The notes: a model not told the origin generated them from the sequence alone. DNA of 7,278 nucleotides from an uncultured Bacteroidales bacterium (GCA_900321775.1 ONXE01000101.1:1-7278); one strand, 5' to 3'; positions 1 to 5,987 are shown, counted from the first letter of the stretch. Program-made: numbers and translations.

Positions 1-4
1 GGTG

Positions 5-36
5 CAAAATTACTGCTTTTTTTTGACATGACCAAA
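5..36 (-). promoter_or_regulatory. Leftward Bacteroides-type promoter for a gene outside the window
   Basis: Read on the minus strand, the sequence has TTTG (plus 33-36), a 20-base spacer and TAATTTTG (plus 5-12). This matches the Bacteroidota primary sigma consensus of TTTG near -33 and TAnnTTTG near -7. The same 20-base spacing occurs at the two rightward promoters in this window. Transcription would leave through the left edge, so the gene it serves cannot be seen. It also means the GH3 operon is divergently arranged with that gene. Confidence 0.7.
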
Positions 37-63
37 TATTTTCACAAAAAAATATCAAAAAAG

Positions 64-83
64 TGCATTTTTACCCCAAAATG
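64..83. promoter_or_regulatory. A/T-rich dyad upstream of the leftward promoter, possible operator
   Basis: Bases 66-83 form a perfect dyad, CATTTT, six bases, AAAATG. Read on the minus strand, the 20-base element closely matches 5966-5985 upstream of tonB. Its promoter-proximal end lies 27 bases from the -33 TTTG, exactly the distance found at tonB. A regulator site is an inference. Local A/T richness could produce part of the match. Confidence 0.4.
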
Positions 84-158
84 ACCCGTTTTAGGGGGTT
101 AGAATAGTGATTTTCTCGAATGAATAGCACTAAATAGAGAGAAAATGGGGAGAAATGG

Positions 159-210
159 GGCTAATAAGACTAAAGACTAATAAGACTAATAGGACTTATG
201 GGAGCTATAG
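159..210 (+). repeat. Degenerate 9-bp tandem repeat block
   Basis: Six head-to-tail units are readable: GGCTAATAA, GACTAAA (two bases short), GACTAATAA, GACTAATAG, GACTTATGG and GAGCTATAG. The common form is roughly GACTAATAR, and it decays towards the right end. The array is non-coding, between the leftward promoter and the GH3 promoter. The sequence shows no function. Confidence 0.75.
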
Positions 211-280
211 GGCAAATGAGAATGAGACATTATATATTATACGCGGGCGCGCGTGAGAATGTGAAATGAGGGATGTGAGA

Positions 281-297
281 CCGGCATAGCATGCCGG
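281..297. repeat. Perfect 7-bp inverted repeat (CCGGCAT / ATGCCGG)
   Basis: CCGGCAT (281-287) and ATGCCGG (291-297) are exact reverse complements around AGC. The dyad ends 42 bases before the -33 element of the GH3 promoter. It is therefore upstream DNA, not part of that transcript's leader, and no T-run follows it. It could be a regulator site or a mobile palindromic repeat; nothing here decides. Confidence 0.55.
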
Positions 298-339
298 ACA
301 CATAACAACGGATGCCTCAGCCTGAAGATTTGCATTTTA

Positions 340-371
340 TTTGCGTATATCGGAAAAAAGTTGTAACTTTG
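340..371 (+). promoter_or_regulatory. Promoter of the GH3-transferase-GT4 operon
   Basis: TTTG (340-343) is followed after 20 bases by TAACTTTG (364-371), a full match to the Bacteroidota TTTG/TAnnTTTG promoter. The stretch 353-374 matches 6026-6047 at the tonB promoter in 21 of 22 positions. Transcription should begin around 375-378, leaving only a very short leader before the first ATG at 382. No other consensus promoter is seen before the end of the operon. Confidence 0.85.
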
Positions 372-381
372 CAGCGCGAAA

Positions 382-1611
382 ATGCGTATGAAGATGAAAA
401 ACGAGATAAAACATTTGTTTGGTTGGCCTTGTTTGGCGCTATTGTTTGGCTGGTTGGTGGCAGGTATGGTGGGTTGTAACCATCCCGAGCCTGAGCCACC
501 GGTTCCACCCACACCGACTCCGTTTCCGCCTGACACCACGGTTGTTCCTACACCGGAGGCGTTGGACTCGTTGATAGGAACGATGTCGCTGCGGGAGAAG
601 GTTGGTCAGATGTTTGTGGTTCGTCCGGAATGTCTGGACACGACGATAGACATGCAGGGTGATTACGTGAGCCTGCAGTTGCGCTCGGTGAACGAGGTGA
701 TGAAGAAGGTGAGCGAGCGTTATCCTGTAGGTGGGGTGATTCTGTATGCTCATAATATTCAGGACGCGACGCAGTTGACGAAGTTTGTGCAGGCTATTCA
801 TGCATTGCCGGGTTTTCCTCGTGTGTGCATAGACGAGGAAGGCGGGCGCGTGGCGAGGATTGCGAACAATCCGAATTTCTACGTAACGAAGTATGAGTCG
901 ATGGCGGCGATAGGCGCGAGTGGCGACTCGACGAAGGCCTATCGATGTGGCAAGACGATAGGCACGTATTTGCACCGCTATGGGATAGACGTGAATTTTG
1001 CTCCGGTGGCTGACGTGAACACTAATCCCGAGAATATCGTGATAGGCAATCGTGCGTTCAGTGATGATCCGAAAGTGGCGGCAGTAATGGTTCGCAACTA
1101 TCTGCAGGGGATGAAGGAGGCCGGAGTGACGGGGTGTATCAAGCATTTTCCGGGGCACGGCGACACGAAGAACGATACGCATTACGGCTACGCGCAGACG
1201 CTGAAGACATGGGACCAGATGCTTGATTGTGAGTTGATTCCGTTCAAGGCGGGAATTGCGTGGGGTTGCAAGTTGGTGATGTCGGCGCATATAGCTTGTC
1301 CGAATGTGACGGGTTCGGAGATTCCGAGCACGATGTCGAGTTTGATTCTGCAGGACAAACTGCGCGGAGAGTTGGGTTATGAGAATCTGATTATCACGGA
1401 CGCAATGGAAATGGGCGCTATCACGCAGCAGTATTCTCCCGAGGGCGCGACGGTGGGTTGCGTTCAGGCGGGCGTAGATCTGGTTTTGGGTCCGAAGGAT
1501 TTCACCCGTTCGTTTAATGCGCTGGTGAAGGCTGTGGAGGAAGGTAAGATCAGCGAAGATCGGATTGATGAAAGCGTGAAGCGGATACTGAAAGTGAAGT
1601 ATAATTTGTAA
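382..1611 (+). CDS. Lipoprotein GH3 beta-N-acetylhexosaminidase (NagZ-like)
   Basis: This 409-residue glycoside hydrolase family 3 protein probably removes terminal beta-linked N-acetylhexosamine from glycans such as peptidoglycan fragments. Residues 1-31 form a lipoprotein signal (basic start, hydrophobic core), with lipobox MVGC giving lipidated Cys32. A proline-rich linker spans about 35-60. The catalytic domain (about 61-405) shows the family motifs: DEEGGR (151-156), KHFPGHGDTKNDTH (254-267, with the Asp265-Thr-His267 acid/base loop) and ITDAMEM (338-344, nucleophile Asp340). The length suits a single-domain NagZ plus signal and linker. Classical NagZ is cytoplasmic; the lipid anchor here predicts a periplasmic or surface enzyme. 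ATGs at 388 and 394 are also possible starts and would leave a longer mRNA leader. It is first in the operon, 13 bases before the next gene. The exact substrate is not shown. Confidence 0.9.
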   Translation: MRMKMKNEIKHLFGWPCLALLFGWLVAGMVGCNHPEPEPPVPPTPTPFPPDTTVVPTPEALDSLIGTMSLREKVGQMFVVRPECLDTTIDMQGDYVSLQLRSVNEVMKKVSERYPVGGVILYAHNIQDATQLTKFVQAIHALPGFPRVCIDEEGGRVARIANNPNFYVTKYESMAAIGASGDSTKAYRCGKTIGTYLHRYGIDVNFAPVADVNTNPENIVIGNRAFSDDPKVAAVMVRNYLQGMKEAGVTGCIKHFPGHGDTKNDTHYGYAQTLKTWDQMLDCELIPFKAGIAWGCKLVMSAHIACPNVTGSEIPSTMSSLILQDKLRGELGYENLIITDAMEMGAITQQYSPEGATVGCVQAGVDLVLGPKDFTRSFNALVKAVEEGKISEDRIDESVKRILKVKYNL

Positions 1612-1624
1612 AACATCAGGATAT

Positions 1625-2587
1625 ATGGAAACTGGTACCATGACATCGAAAGAAGAGTATAAACAGTTGTGCGAGACGCATGAATTGCCATTGTTTTTGC
1701 AGGACTGGTGGGTGCATTCGGTTAGTGCGGGCCTGAACTGGGATGTGCTGTTTGCCCGTGATTCGGAGAATAATATCTGTGCGGTAATGCCTTACGTGCA
1801 GGACAGGCGTTGGTGGCGTAATTTTATCCATATGCCGACGCTGTGTCCGTATGGCGGCGTATGGGTGCGCGAGGGTTGGATGGACAGTTTTGGTGCGACG
1901 ACAGCCGTGGCACGCGAGATGCATGCGCAGATGGAGAAGATGAACATCGCGTTTTACTTGCAGCGCTTTTTCCCTGACAGCCACATGCCTCAAGCGTTTG
2001 AAAGCATTGGTTACAAGCGGATTGAGCGGAATACGTATGTCATTGAGGACACGAGCAATCTGCAGCGGGTGCTGGATGGTTTCTCGAAGAACAAGCGCAA
2101 GAAACTGGAGAAAAAGACCCTGACGTACAAGGTTGGCACGATGACAGCGGAGGAGTTTTATCAGTTTCACGTGATGTGTAACGGCGAAAAAGGCAAGGAG
2201 TTGTGGTACACACGCGAGACGTTTCTGGTGCTGTACGAGAAGTCGCAGGCGCGTAATCAGTCCGCGATTATCTGTATCCGCAACGAGCATGACGAGCCTC
2301 TGGCGGCGGCGTTTGTGGTGTGGGACAAGATGATGTCGTATGAGTTGCTGAACTGCTATGAGCACGAAGACAGCGACAACGGTGCGCGTGAGAAACTGAC
2401 GTTTGAGGTGATTCGTTTTGCCAACTCGCTGGGCTTGGGCATCGATTTTGTGAGCCACAGGAGTTACCTGAGACACTATGGCGCAGTGAAGAAACCGTTT
2501 GTGCTGGTCCGCAGAAGCCGTTCCGCGCTGATTTCGTTGCTTTTCCTGAACAGAAGAATCCGCAGTATTCACTATAAGAAACTTTGA
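1625..2587 (+). CDS. FemAB/GNAT-like transferase, diverged paralogue 1
   Basis: This 320-residue protein resembles the Bacteroidota GNAT-fold proteins of the FemAB/Acetyltransf_6 type, which transfer acyl or aminoacyl groups to sugars or cell-wall precursors. It shares blocks with the next gene: LPLFLQDWW (21-29), a NTY strand (136-138), SKNKRKKLEKK (154-164), FHVMC plus GKE (181-192), and the WDK region (233-235). Where the neighbour has DFEGSM, this protein reads DFVSHR (274-279), and the C-terminus is very basic (RRSRS and LNRRIR). This suggests changed or lost activity. No signal peptide or membrane helix is clear, so it is probably cytoplasmic or peripheral at the membrane. A second ATG at 1640 (MTSKEEY) aligns better with the paralogue's start and may be the true one. 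Its stop overlaps the next start (TTGA). Substrate unknown. Confidence 0.75.
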   Translation: METGTMTSKEEYKQLCETHELPLFLQDWWVHSVSAGLNWDVLFARDSENNICAVMPYVQDRRWWRNFIHMPTLCPYGGVWVREGWMDSFGATTAVAREMHAQMEKMNIAFYLQRFFPDSHMPQAFESIGYKRIERNTYVIEDTSNLQRVLDGFSKNKRKKLEKKTLTYKVGTMTAEEFYQFHVMCNGEKGKELWYTRETFLVLYEKSQARNQSAIICIRNEHDEPLAAAFVVWDKMMSYELLNCYEHEDSDNGAREKLTFEVIRFANSLGLGIDFVSHRSYLRHYGAVKKPFVLVRRSRSALISLLFLNRRIRSIHYKKL

Positions 2588-3537
2588 CGACCGACTACCG
2601 AGCATATTGCCGTGAGATGCCTGATCTGCCGCTGTTTATGCAGGATTGGTGGATGGACGCTGTGTGTGTGGGCAAGCGTTGGGAGGTGATTGCGGGCATG
2701 CCTTGTCTGGTTCGTGAGCGCGTAGGTATGCGTTTTGTGGTCATGCCTCAGCAGACGCAGATAGGTGGCTACTTCGTGCCTGTCAAAAGTCAAAAGTCCA
2801 CACGGAGTGATCGTCCGGAGGAAAGAAAAGTCAAAGGTCAAATAGGCGAGATTGCGGAGGAGATAGTGAAGGGGCTCAGGGAGAGGAAGTTGGACTATTA
2901 CTACCAGCATTTTCCTATAGGGTCACCTCTGCCGGAGGAGTTGGAGAAACGGGGATTCACCATACGGAAACACACTACGTACCGAATAGAGGGTCTGGGC
3001 GATTTGGATGCTGTCAGGAAGCGCTATTCGGAGAATAAACGCCGGCAGATACGGAAAGCCGCAGCGCTGGAGTTGGTGGAGGTGGAGCCGGAACGTTTCT
3101 ATGCTTTTCATAAGGATTGTCTGAAGGCGCAAGGTAAAGAGATTGCGTATTCGGAGGCGTTTTTTCGGTCTTTGGACGCAGCGTGTGAGGCGCATAAGGC
3201 CCGTGAAATTCTGGGTTTGCAGGATGCGAACGGGGCTTTGCATGCTGCGGTGTATCTGGTGTATGACAAGAACACGTGTTATTTTCTGATTCCGTGTTAT
3301 GCCCCGCAGTTTGGTTCTTCCGGCGCGGGGGCGAGGATAGTGGACGAGGCGATAGCGTTTGCAGCGGAGCACAGCAAAGTGTTTGACTTTGAAGGGAGTA
3401 TGATTCCCGGAGTGGCCAACCATTATGCGCAGTTTGGCTCTGTTCCGGCTTATTTCTACGAAGTGGAGCGGGTGTATAATCCGTTGTTTCGCATAGTGAA
3501 GAAAGTGTACCACATGATGACGCGCAAGAAACGATGA
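2584..3537 (+). CDS. FemAB/GNAT-like transferase, paralogue 2 (TTG start)
   Basis: This 317-residue tandem paralogue of the preceding gene keeps the more canonical motifs: LPLFMQDWW (15-23), TTYRIEG (131-137), SENKRRQIRKA (149-159), FHKDC with GKE (175-186), YDK (227-229), DFEGSM (268-273) and FGS (284-286). It probably transfers an acyl or aminoacyl group to an envelope glycan or precursor; donor and acceptor cannot be read from sequence. I chose the TTG start at 2584 because residues DYRAYC upstream of the first in-frame ATG (2617) align with EYKQLC of the paralogue, and TTG overlaps the previous stop as TTGA, which favours translational coupling. Compared with paralogue 1 it is about 10 residues longer around 67-86, where lysine/serine-rich sequence is encoded by a 7-bp repeat. 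It overlaps the GT4 gene by ATGA. Confidence 0.78.
   Translation: MTTDYRAYCREMPDLPLFMQDWWMDAVCVGKRWEVIAGMPCLVRERVGMRFVVMPQQTQIGGYFVPVKSQKSTRSDRPEERKVKGQIGEIAEEIVKGLRERKLDYYYQHFPIGSPLPEELEKRGFTIRKHTTYRIEGLGDLDAVRKRYSENKRRQIRKAAALELVEVEPERFYAFHKDCLKAQGKEIAYSEAFFRSLDAACEAHKAREILGLQDANGALHAAVYLVYDKNTCYFLIPCYAPQFGSSGAGARIVDEAIAFAAEHSKVFDFEGSMIPGVANHYAQFGSVPAYFYEVERVYNPLFRIVKKVYHMMTRKKR
2782..2843 (+). repeat. Heptanucleotide GTCAAAA-type repeat inside a gene
   Basis: GTCAAAA occurs twice in tandem (2782-2795) and runs into a further GTC. After about 31 bases come GTCAAAG and GTCAAAT (2830-2843). The stretch encodes a lysine-, serine- and arginine-rich segment (about residues 67-86) that is longer than the same region of the paralogue. 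It looks like an in-frame insertion of simple sequence. Loss or gain of one 7-bp unit would shift the frame. Confidence 0.6.
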
Positions 3538-4670
3538 AAGTGCTATATTTGACACAATGGTACCCTCACCGCTATGATGCCATGGCGGGTTTGTTTGTGC
3601 GCAATCATGCCGAGGCGGCTGTTCGTCAGGGCGTGGATGTGTGCGTGCTGTACTGCCATCCGGTAGAGCAGACCGAGACCGGTGAGGCGATGGAGGTGGT
3701 GGAACAGGTGACGAACGGTGTGCGCGAGGTGTATGTGTATCATACGTGCCATGCGCTACGGGCGTTATGGCGTGGGCGTGATGAAGTGCTGAGACGCTGG
3801 GGGAAGCCGGATATGTGTCAAGTGAATGTGCTGAGTAAGAGTGCTTTGCTGGCGTATGCGATGTATGTGCGCCGGGGCGTGCCGTATGTGCTGGTGGAAC
3901 ACTGGAGTGGCTATCTGCCCCAGAACGGCGACTACCTAAGGCATACCGGTCCGTTGCAGCGGTTGGTGTACGAATATGTGGCCAAGCAGGCCAAGTGTAT
4001 CCTGCCGGTGTCGAGTATGCTGAAGAACGCGATGAAGACGTGCGGCATCAGTAACGCGCACTGGAAGCCGATATGTAATGTGGTAAACGATTGTTTCTTC
4101 GAGGAATCGCCTCGTCTGGAGGCCAAAGCTCCGTATCGGCTGTTGCACGTGTCGTGTTTTGACGAGAAGGCGAAGAACGTGCGCGGGATACTGAAAGCCA
4201 TGCAGTTGCTTTGGGAGAAGCGGCAGGATTTCCGTTTGACGATTATAGGCACGGGCGCGGACTTTGAATCGGACCGGCGATACGCGGAGGAACTGGGGTT
4301 GACGGCAAGCGGAGTGGTTCGTTTCGAGGGAGAAAAAACGCCGGCGGAGGTATGCCGAGCGATGCAGGAATCCCACCTGTTTGTTCTGTTTTCGCGGTAC
4401 GAGAATGCGCCGGTGGTGTTGTCGGAATGTCAGGCTGTAGGCTTGCCTGTGGTGGCGAGTAGGGTAGGCGGTATTCCGGAGATAGTGAATGCGGAGACGG
4501 GTATGTTAGTTCCTTCGGAAGATGAGCAAACACTGGCAAAGACGATAGATACAATGCTTGATGCGCTACCCCGGTACAGCGCTGAGACCATACGCCGATA
4601 CGGCGAACAATACTCGCAAGAGAGTGTGGGAAAATACTTGCTCAAGCTTTACGAGAGCGTGCTTTCGTAG
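3534..4670 (+). CDS. GT4-family glycosyltransferase
   Basis: This 378-residue retaining glycosyltransferase has a GT-B fold and probably moves a sugar from a nucleotide donor to a lipid-linked or surface glycan on the cytoplasmic face of the inner membrane. The N-terminal domain starts MKVLYLTQWYP, with GLFVRNHA at 19-26 in the acceptor-side loop, and VEHWSGY at 121-127. The C-terminal domain has the nucleotide-sugar features: FDEKAKNVRGIL (209-220), LTIIGTG (235-241), and the GT4 E-x7-E pair Glu290/Glu298 in YENAPVVLSEC, followed by GLPVVASRVGGIPEIV (303-318). Length is normal for the family. The ATG overlaps the previous TGA as ATGA, so it is the last gene of the operon. Its 3' end overlaps the convergent flippase gene by 22 bases, with no terminator between. 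Donor and acceptor sugars cannot be deduced. Confidence 0.92.
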   Translation: MKVLYLTQWYPHRYDAMAGLFVRNHAEAAVRQGVDVCVLYCHPVEQTETGEAMEVVEQVTNGVREVYVYHTCHALRALWRGRDEVLRRWGKPDMCQVNVLSKSALLAYAMYVRRGVPYVLVEHWSGYLPQNGDYLRHTGPLQRLVYEYVAKQAKCILPVSSMLKNAMKTCGISNAHWKPICNVVNDCFFEESPRLEAKAPYRLLHVSCFDEKAKNVRGILKAMQLLWEKRQDFRLTIIGTGADFESDRRYAEELGLTASGVVRFEGEKTPAEVCRAMQESHLFVLFSRYENAPVVLSECQAVGLPVVASRVGGIPEIVNAETGMLVPSEDEQTLAKTIDTMLDALPRYSAETIRRYGEQYSQESVGKYLLKLYESVLS

Positions 4671-5923
4671 CGGCGAATCAGCGAGATGTACCAGACAAGC
4701 TGAGCGCAAATCACGAGTGCACTACTGAGACTATAGGCCAATACGGCCATGTGAAAATCCTGCTTCCAGATGCCAAGCAGGAGTCCTGCGGCGCGCGCTG
4801 CGACAAGGAGAATCTCGAAGACGAGGCCGATTTTCTGTTTGCCGAACACATCCGCCAGAAAGCAGATAGGTGCTACGAGCATGGAGAAGAAGAGCCACGG
4901 GAGGAAGAGGCGAATGAGTTCACCTGTTTCTTCCCATCCGTCGCTGAGCAGCCATCCGCAGAGATTGGGGAGGATGAAATACAGCGCCAGAAAGGCTGCG
5001 CCTACGATGAGGGCTGTCTTGGTGAGGAGTTGCCGGAAGATATGTTTGATGCTCTCGTGCTGTTGTACGCGTTCGGACGTGCGTTGGTAGAGCACTTGGT
5101 AGATAGAGTTGCAGATGACGTTGAGCGGCCGGAATGCCAGGGTTATCGCCATCCCGAACAGGCCGACGCTGGTCAGGCCGAAAGCGGGCGTGAGCAGCCA
5201 TACTCCCAGATTGCCGCTGACATTGTTTACCAGCGCGCGCGGGAGAGAGAAGCAGGGGAAGTTGCGGTAGGTGCGTGCTGCGTGCTGCGTGGCTTTTTTG
5301 TCAAACGTTCGGAGGGGTATAAGAGATTTAAGCGAGGTCAGTACGTTGATGCCTATAGCCGTGAGTGGTGCCAGAATAGCGGAGACGATGAGTCCTCCTG
5401 AGGTGAATCCGGCTGCGCCGAAACCCGCTTTGGCTCCGGCTCCGACGAGGCTCTGCGAGACCTGATAGGTGCCTATCTTGCCAAATTGCTTATGGCGGCT
5501 GTACCAGTAGTTGAGCAAGGCCCAAAGTCCCATGAAGAAGACGTAAATCGGGAGCGCCCAGTACCACTGCGCGAGGGTGGGGGCTTTGAACAATGCGGCA
5601 ATCTGCGGAGCGAAGGGGATGGACAGGGTGACCAACAGTGTGACGCAGCAGAGGATGATGCCGCCCATATGCCACGCGCCAACGGCAGTTTTTTCGTCTT
5701 TGGGCAGTACGATGGAGTATTGATATTCGGCGGTGCTCACGAGAGCCAGAACGCCACCCATGGAAACGAAGAGGCTGAGCAGACCGAAATCGTCCTGCGA
5801 ATAGAGTCGCGTGAGGAGGGGATAGATAAGCAAACCGACCACCTGCGCGAGCACGTTGGCGGAGAGTAATTTGGTCGTGTTTCGGACCACGTCAGAGCGG
5901 AATATGTTGTCACTTTTTCTCAT
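4649..5923 (-). CDS. Oligosaccharide flippase (Wzx-like, MOP superfamily)
   Basis: This 424-residue, strongly hydrophobic inner-membrane protein probably flips a lipid-linked oligosaccharide to the periplasmic face. The N-terminus is typical of polysaccharide exporters: NTTKLLSANVLAQVVGLL (15-32), YPLLTRLYSQDDFG (34-47) and AEYQYSIVLPK (65-75). Repeated hydrophobic helices follow at about 18-40, 47-66, 84-106, 119-140, 174-197, 240-262, 301-320, 335-357, 366-385 and 392-416. A mid-protein loop, NFPCFSLPRALVNN (221-234), is also family-like. I chose the ATG at 5923 (MRKSDN) because a -7 promoter box lies just upstream. The reading frame stays open to 6067, but that extension would include the promoter and is low-complexity. 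The gene faces the GT4 gene tail to tail and probably serves the same glycan pathway (inference). The substrate is unknown. Confidence 0.9.
   Translation of the reverse strand: MRKSDNIFRSDVVRNTTKLLSANVLAQVVGLLIYPLLTRLYSQDDFGLLSLFVSMGGVLALVSTAEYQYSIVLPKDEKTAVGAWHMGGIILCCVTLLVTLSIPFAPQIAALFKAPTLAQWYWALPIYVFFMGLWALLNYWYSRHKQFGKIGTYQVSQSLVGAGAKAGFGAAGFTSGGLIVSAILAPLTAIGINVLTSLKSLIPLRTFDKKATQHAARTYRNFPCFSLPRALVNNVSGNLGVWLLTPAFGLTSVGLFGMAITLAFRPLNVICNSIYQVLYQRTSERVQQHESIKHIFRQLLTKTALIVGAAFLALYFILPNLCGWLLSDGWEETGELIRLFLPWLFFSMLVAPICFLADVFGKQKIGLVFEILLVAARAAGLLLGIWKQDFHMAVLAYSLSSALVICAQLVWYISLIRRYESTLS
4650..4669. repeat. Near-palindrome spanning both convergent gene ends
   Basis: TACGAGAGC (4650-4658) and GCTTTCGTA (4661-4669) form an inverted repeat around GT with one G-T wobble. 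It covers the last codons of both the GT4 gene and the flippase gene, so both proteins end in YES-x-LS (YESVLS and YESTLS). A hairpin is possible in either transcript, but no T-run follows on either strand, so a standard intrinsic terminator is not supported. Confidence 0.7.
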
Positions 5924-5932
5924 AAGCGGGTG

Positions 5933-5940
5933 CAAAGATA
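5933..5940 (-). promoter_or_regulatory. Probable -7 element of the flippase promoter
   Basis: On the minus strand TATCTTTG matches TAnnTTTG and lies 9 bases before the flippase ATG at 5923. No TTTG sits at the expected -33 position (about 5961-5964 reads GCAT on the minus strand), so the promoter is weaker by consensus or depends on an activator. The predicted mRNA leader is only about five bases. Confidence 0.5.
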
Positions 5941-5965
5941 ATACTTTTTTTTCACATTTCATGCC

Positions 5966-5985
5966 TATTTTGGGTAAAAAATGCA
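5966..5985. promoter_or_regulatory. A/T-rich dyad between flippase and tonB, possible operator
   Basis: TATTTT, six bases, AAAATG forms an imperfect dyad (5966-5983). The element matches the one at 64-83 on the minus strand, and its end is also 27 bases from the -33 TTTG of its promoter (here tonB). It abuts the region where a flippase -33 box would lie, so one bound protein could affect both divergent genes. Binding is an inference. Confidence 0.4.
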
Positions 5986-5987
5986 TT

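Larger units (their letters stand above)
84..339. other. Gene-free intergenic region between divergent promoters
   Basis: No convincing coding sequence is seen on either strand. A weak hairpin starts just outside it: CCCCAAAA (74-81) can pair with TTTT (89-92) and GGGG (94-97), with a bulged A at 93. Two AAATGGGG copies (143-150 and 153-160) lie 10 bases apart. Next come the nonamer block at 159-210, an alternating AT then CG tract around 229-254, and the inverted repeat at 281-297. The plus strand is purine-rich from about 131 to 280. No tRNA, rRNA or recognisable riboswitch is visible. Confidence 0.6.

Noticed and set aside
439..1641. 400-codon minus-strand open frame opposite the GH3 gene
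   Set aside because: Its codons lie exactly opposite the GH3 codons. It stays open because the GH3 gene avoids TTA, CTA and TCA. The translation is rich in Arg and His with no family features.
1616..2605. 329-codon minus-strand open frame opposite the first transferase
   Set aside because: Antisense shadow of a well-supported gene, again rich in His and Arg, with no promoter and no recognisable motif.
4650..4669. Bidirectional intrinsic terminator for the convergent genes
   Set aside because: The stem is plausible but no T-run follows on either strand, so it is reported only as an inverted repeat.
5273..5291. GCGTGCT doubled heptamer inside the flippase gene
   Set aside because: Only two copies, in a normal coding stretch (about residues 211-217), and explained by codon use.
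4751..5401. Plus-strand 216-codon open frame inside the flippase region
   Set aside because: It is antisense to a clear membrane protein. The translation is rich in Glu, Arg and Asp with no family features.
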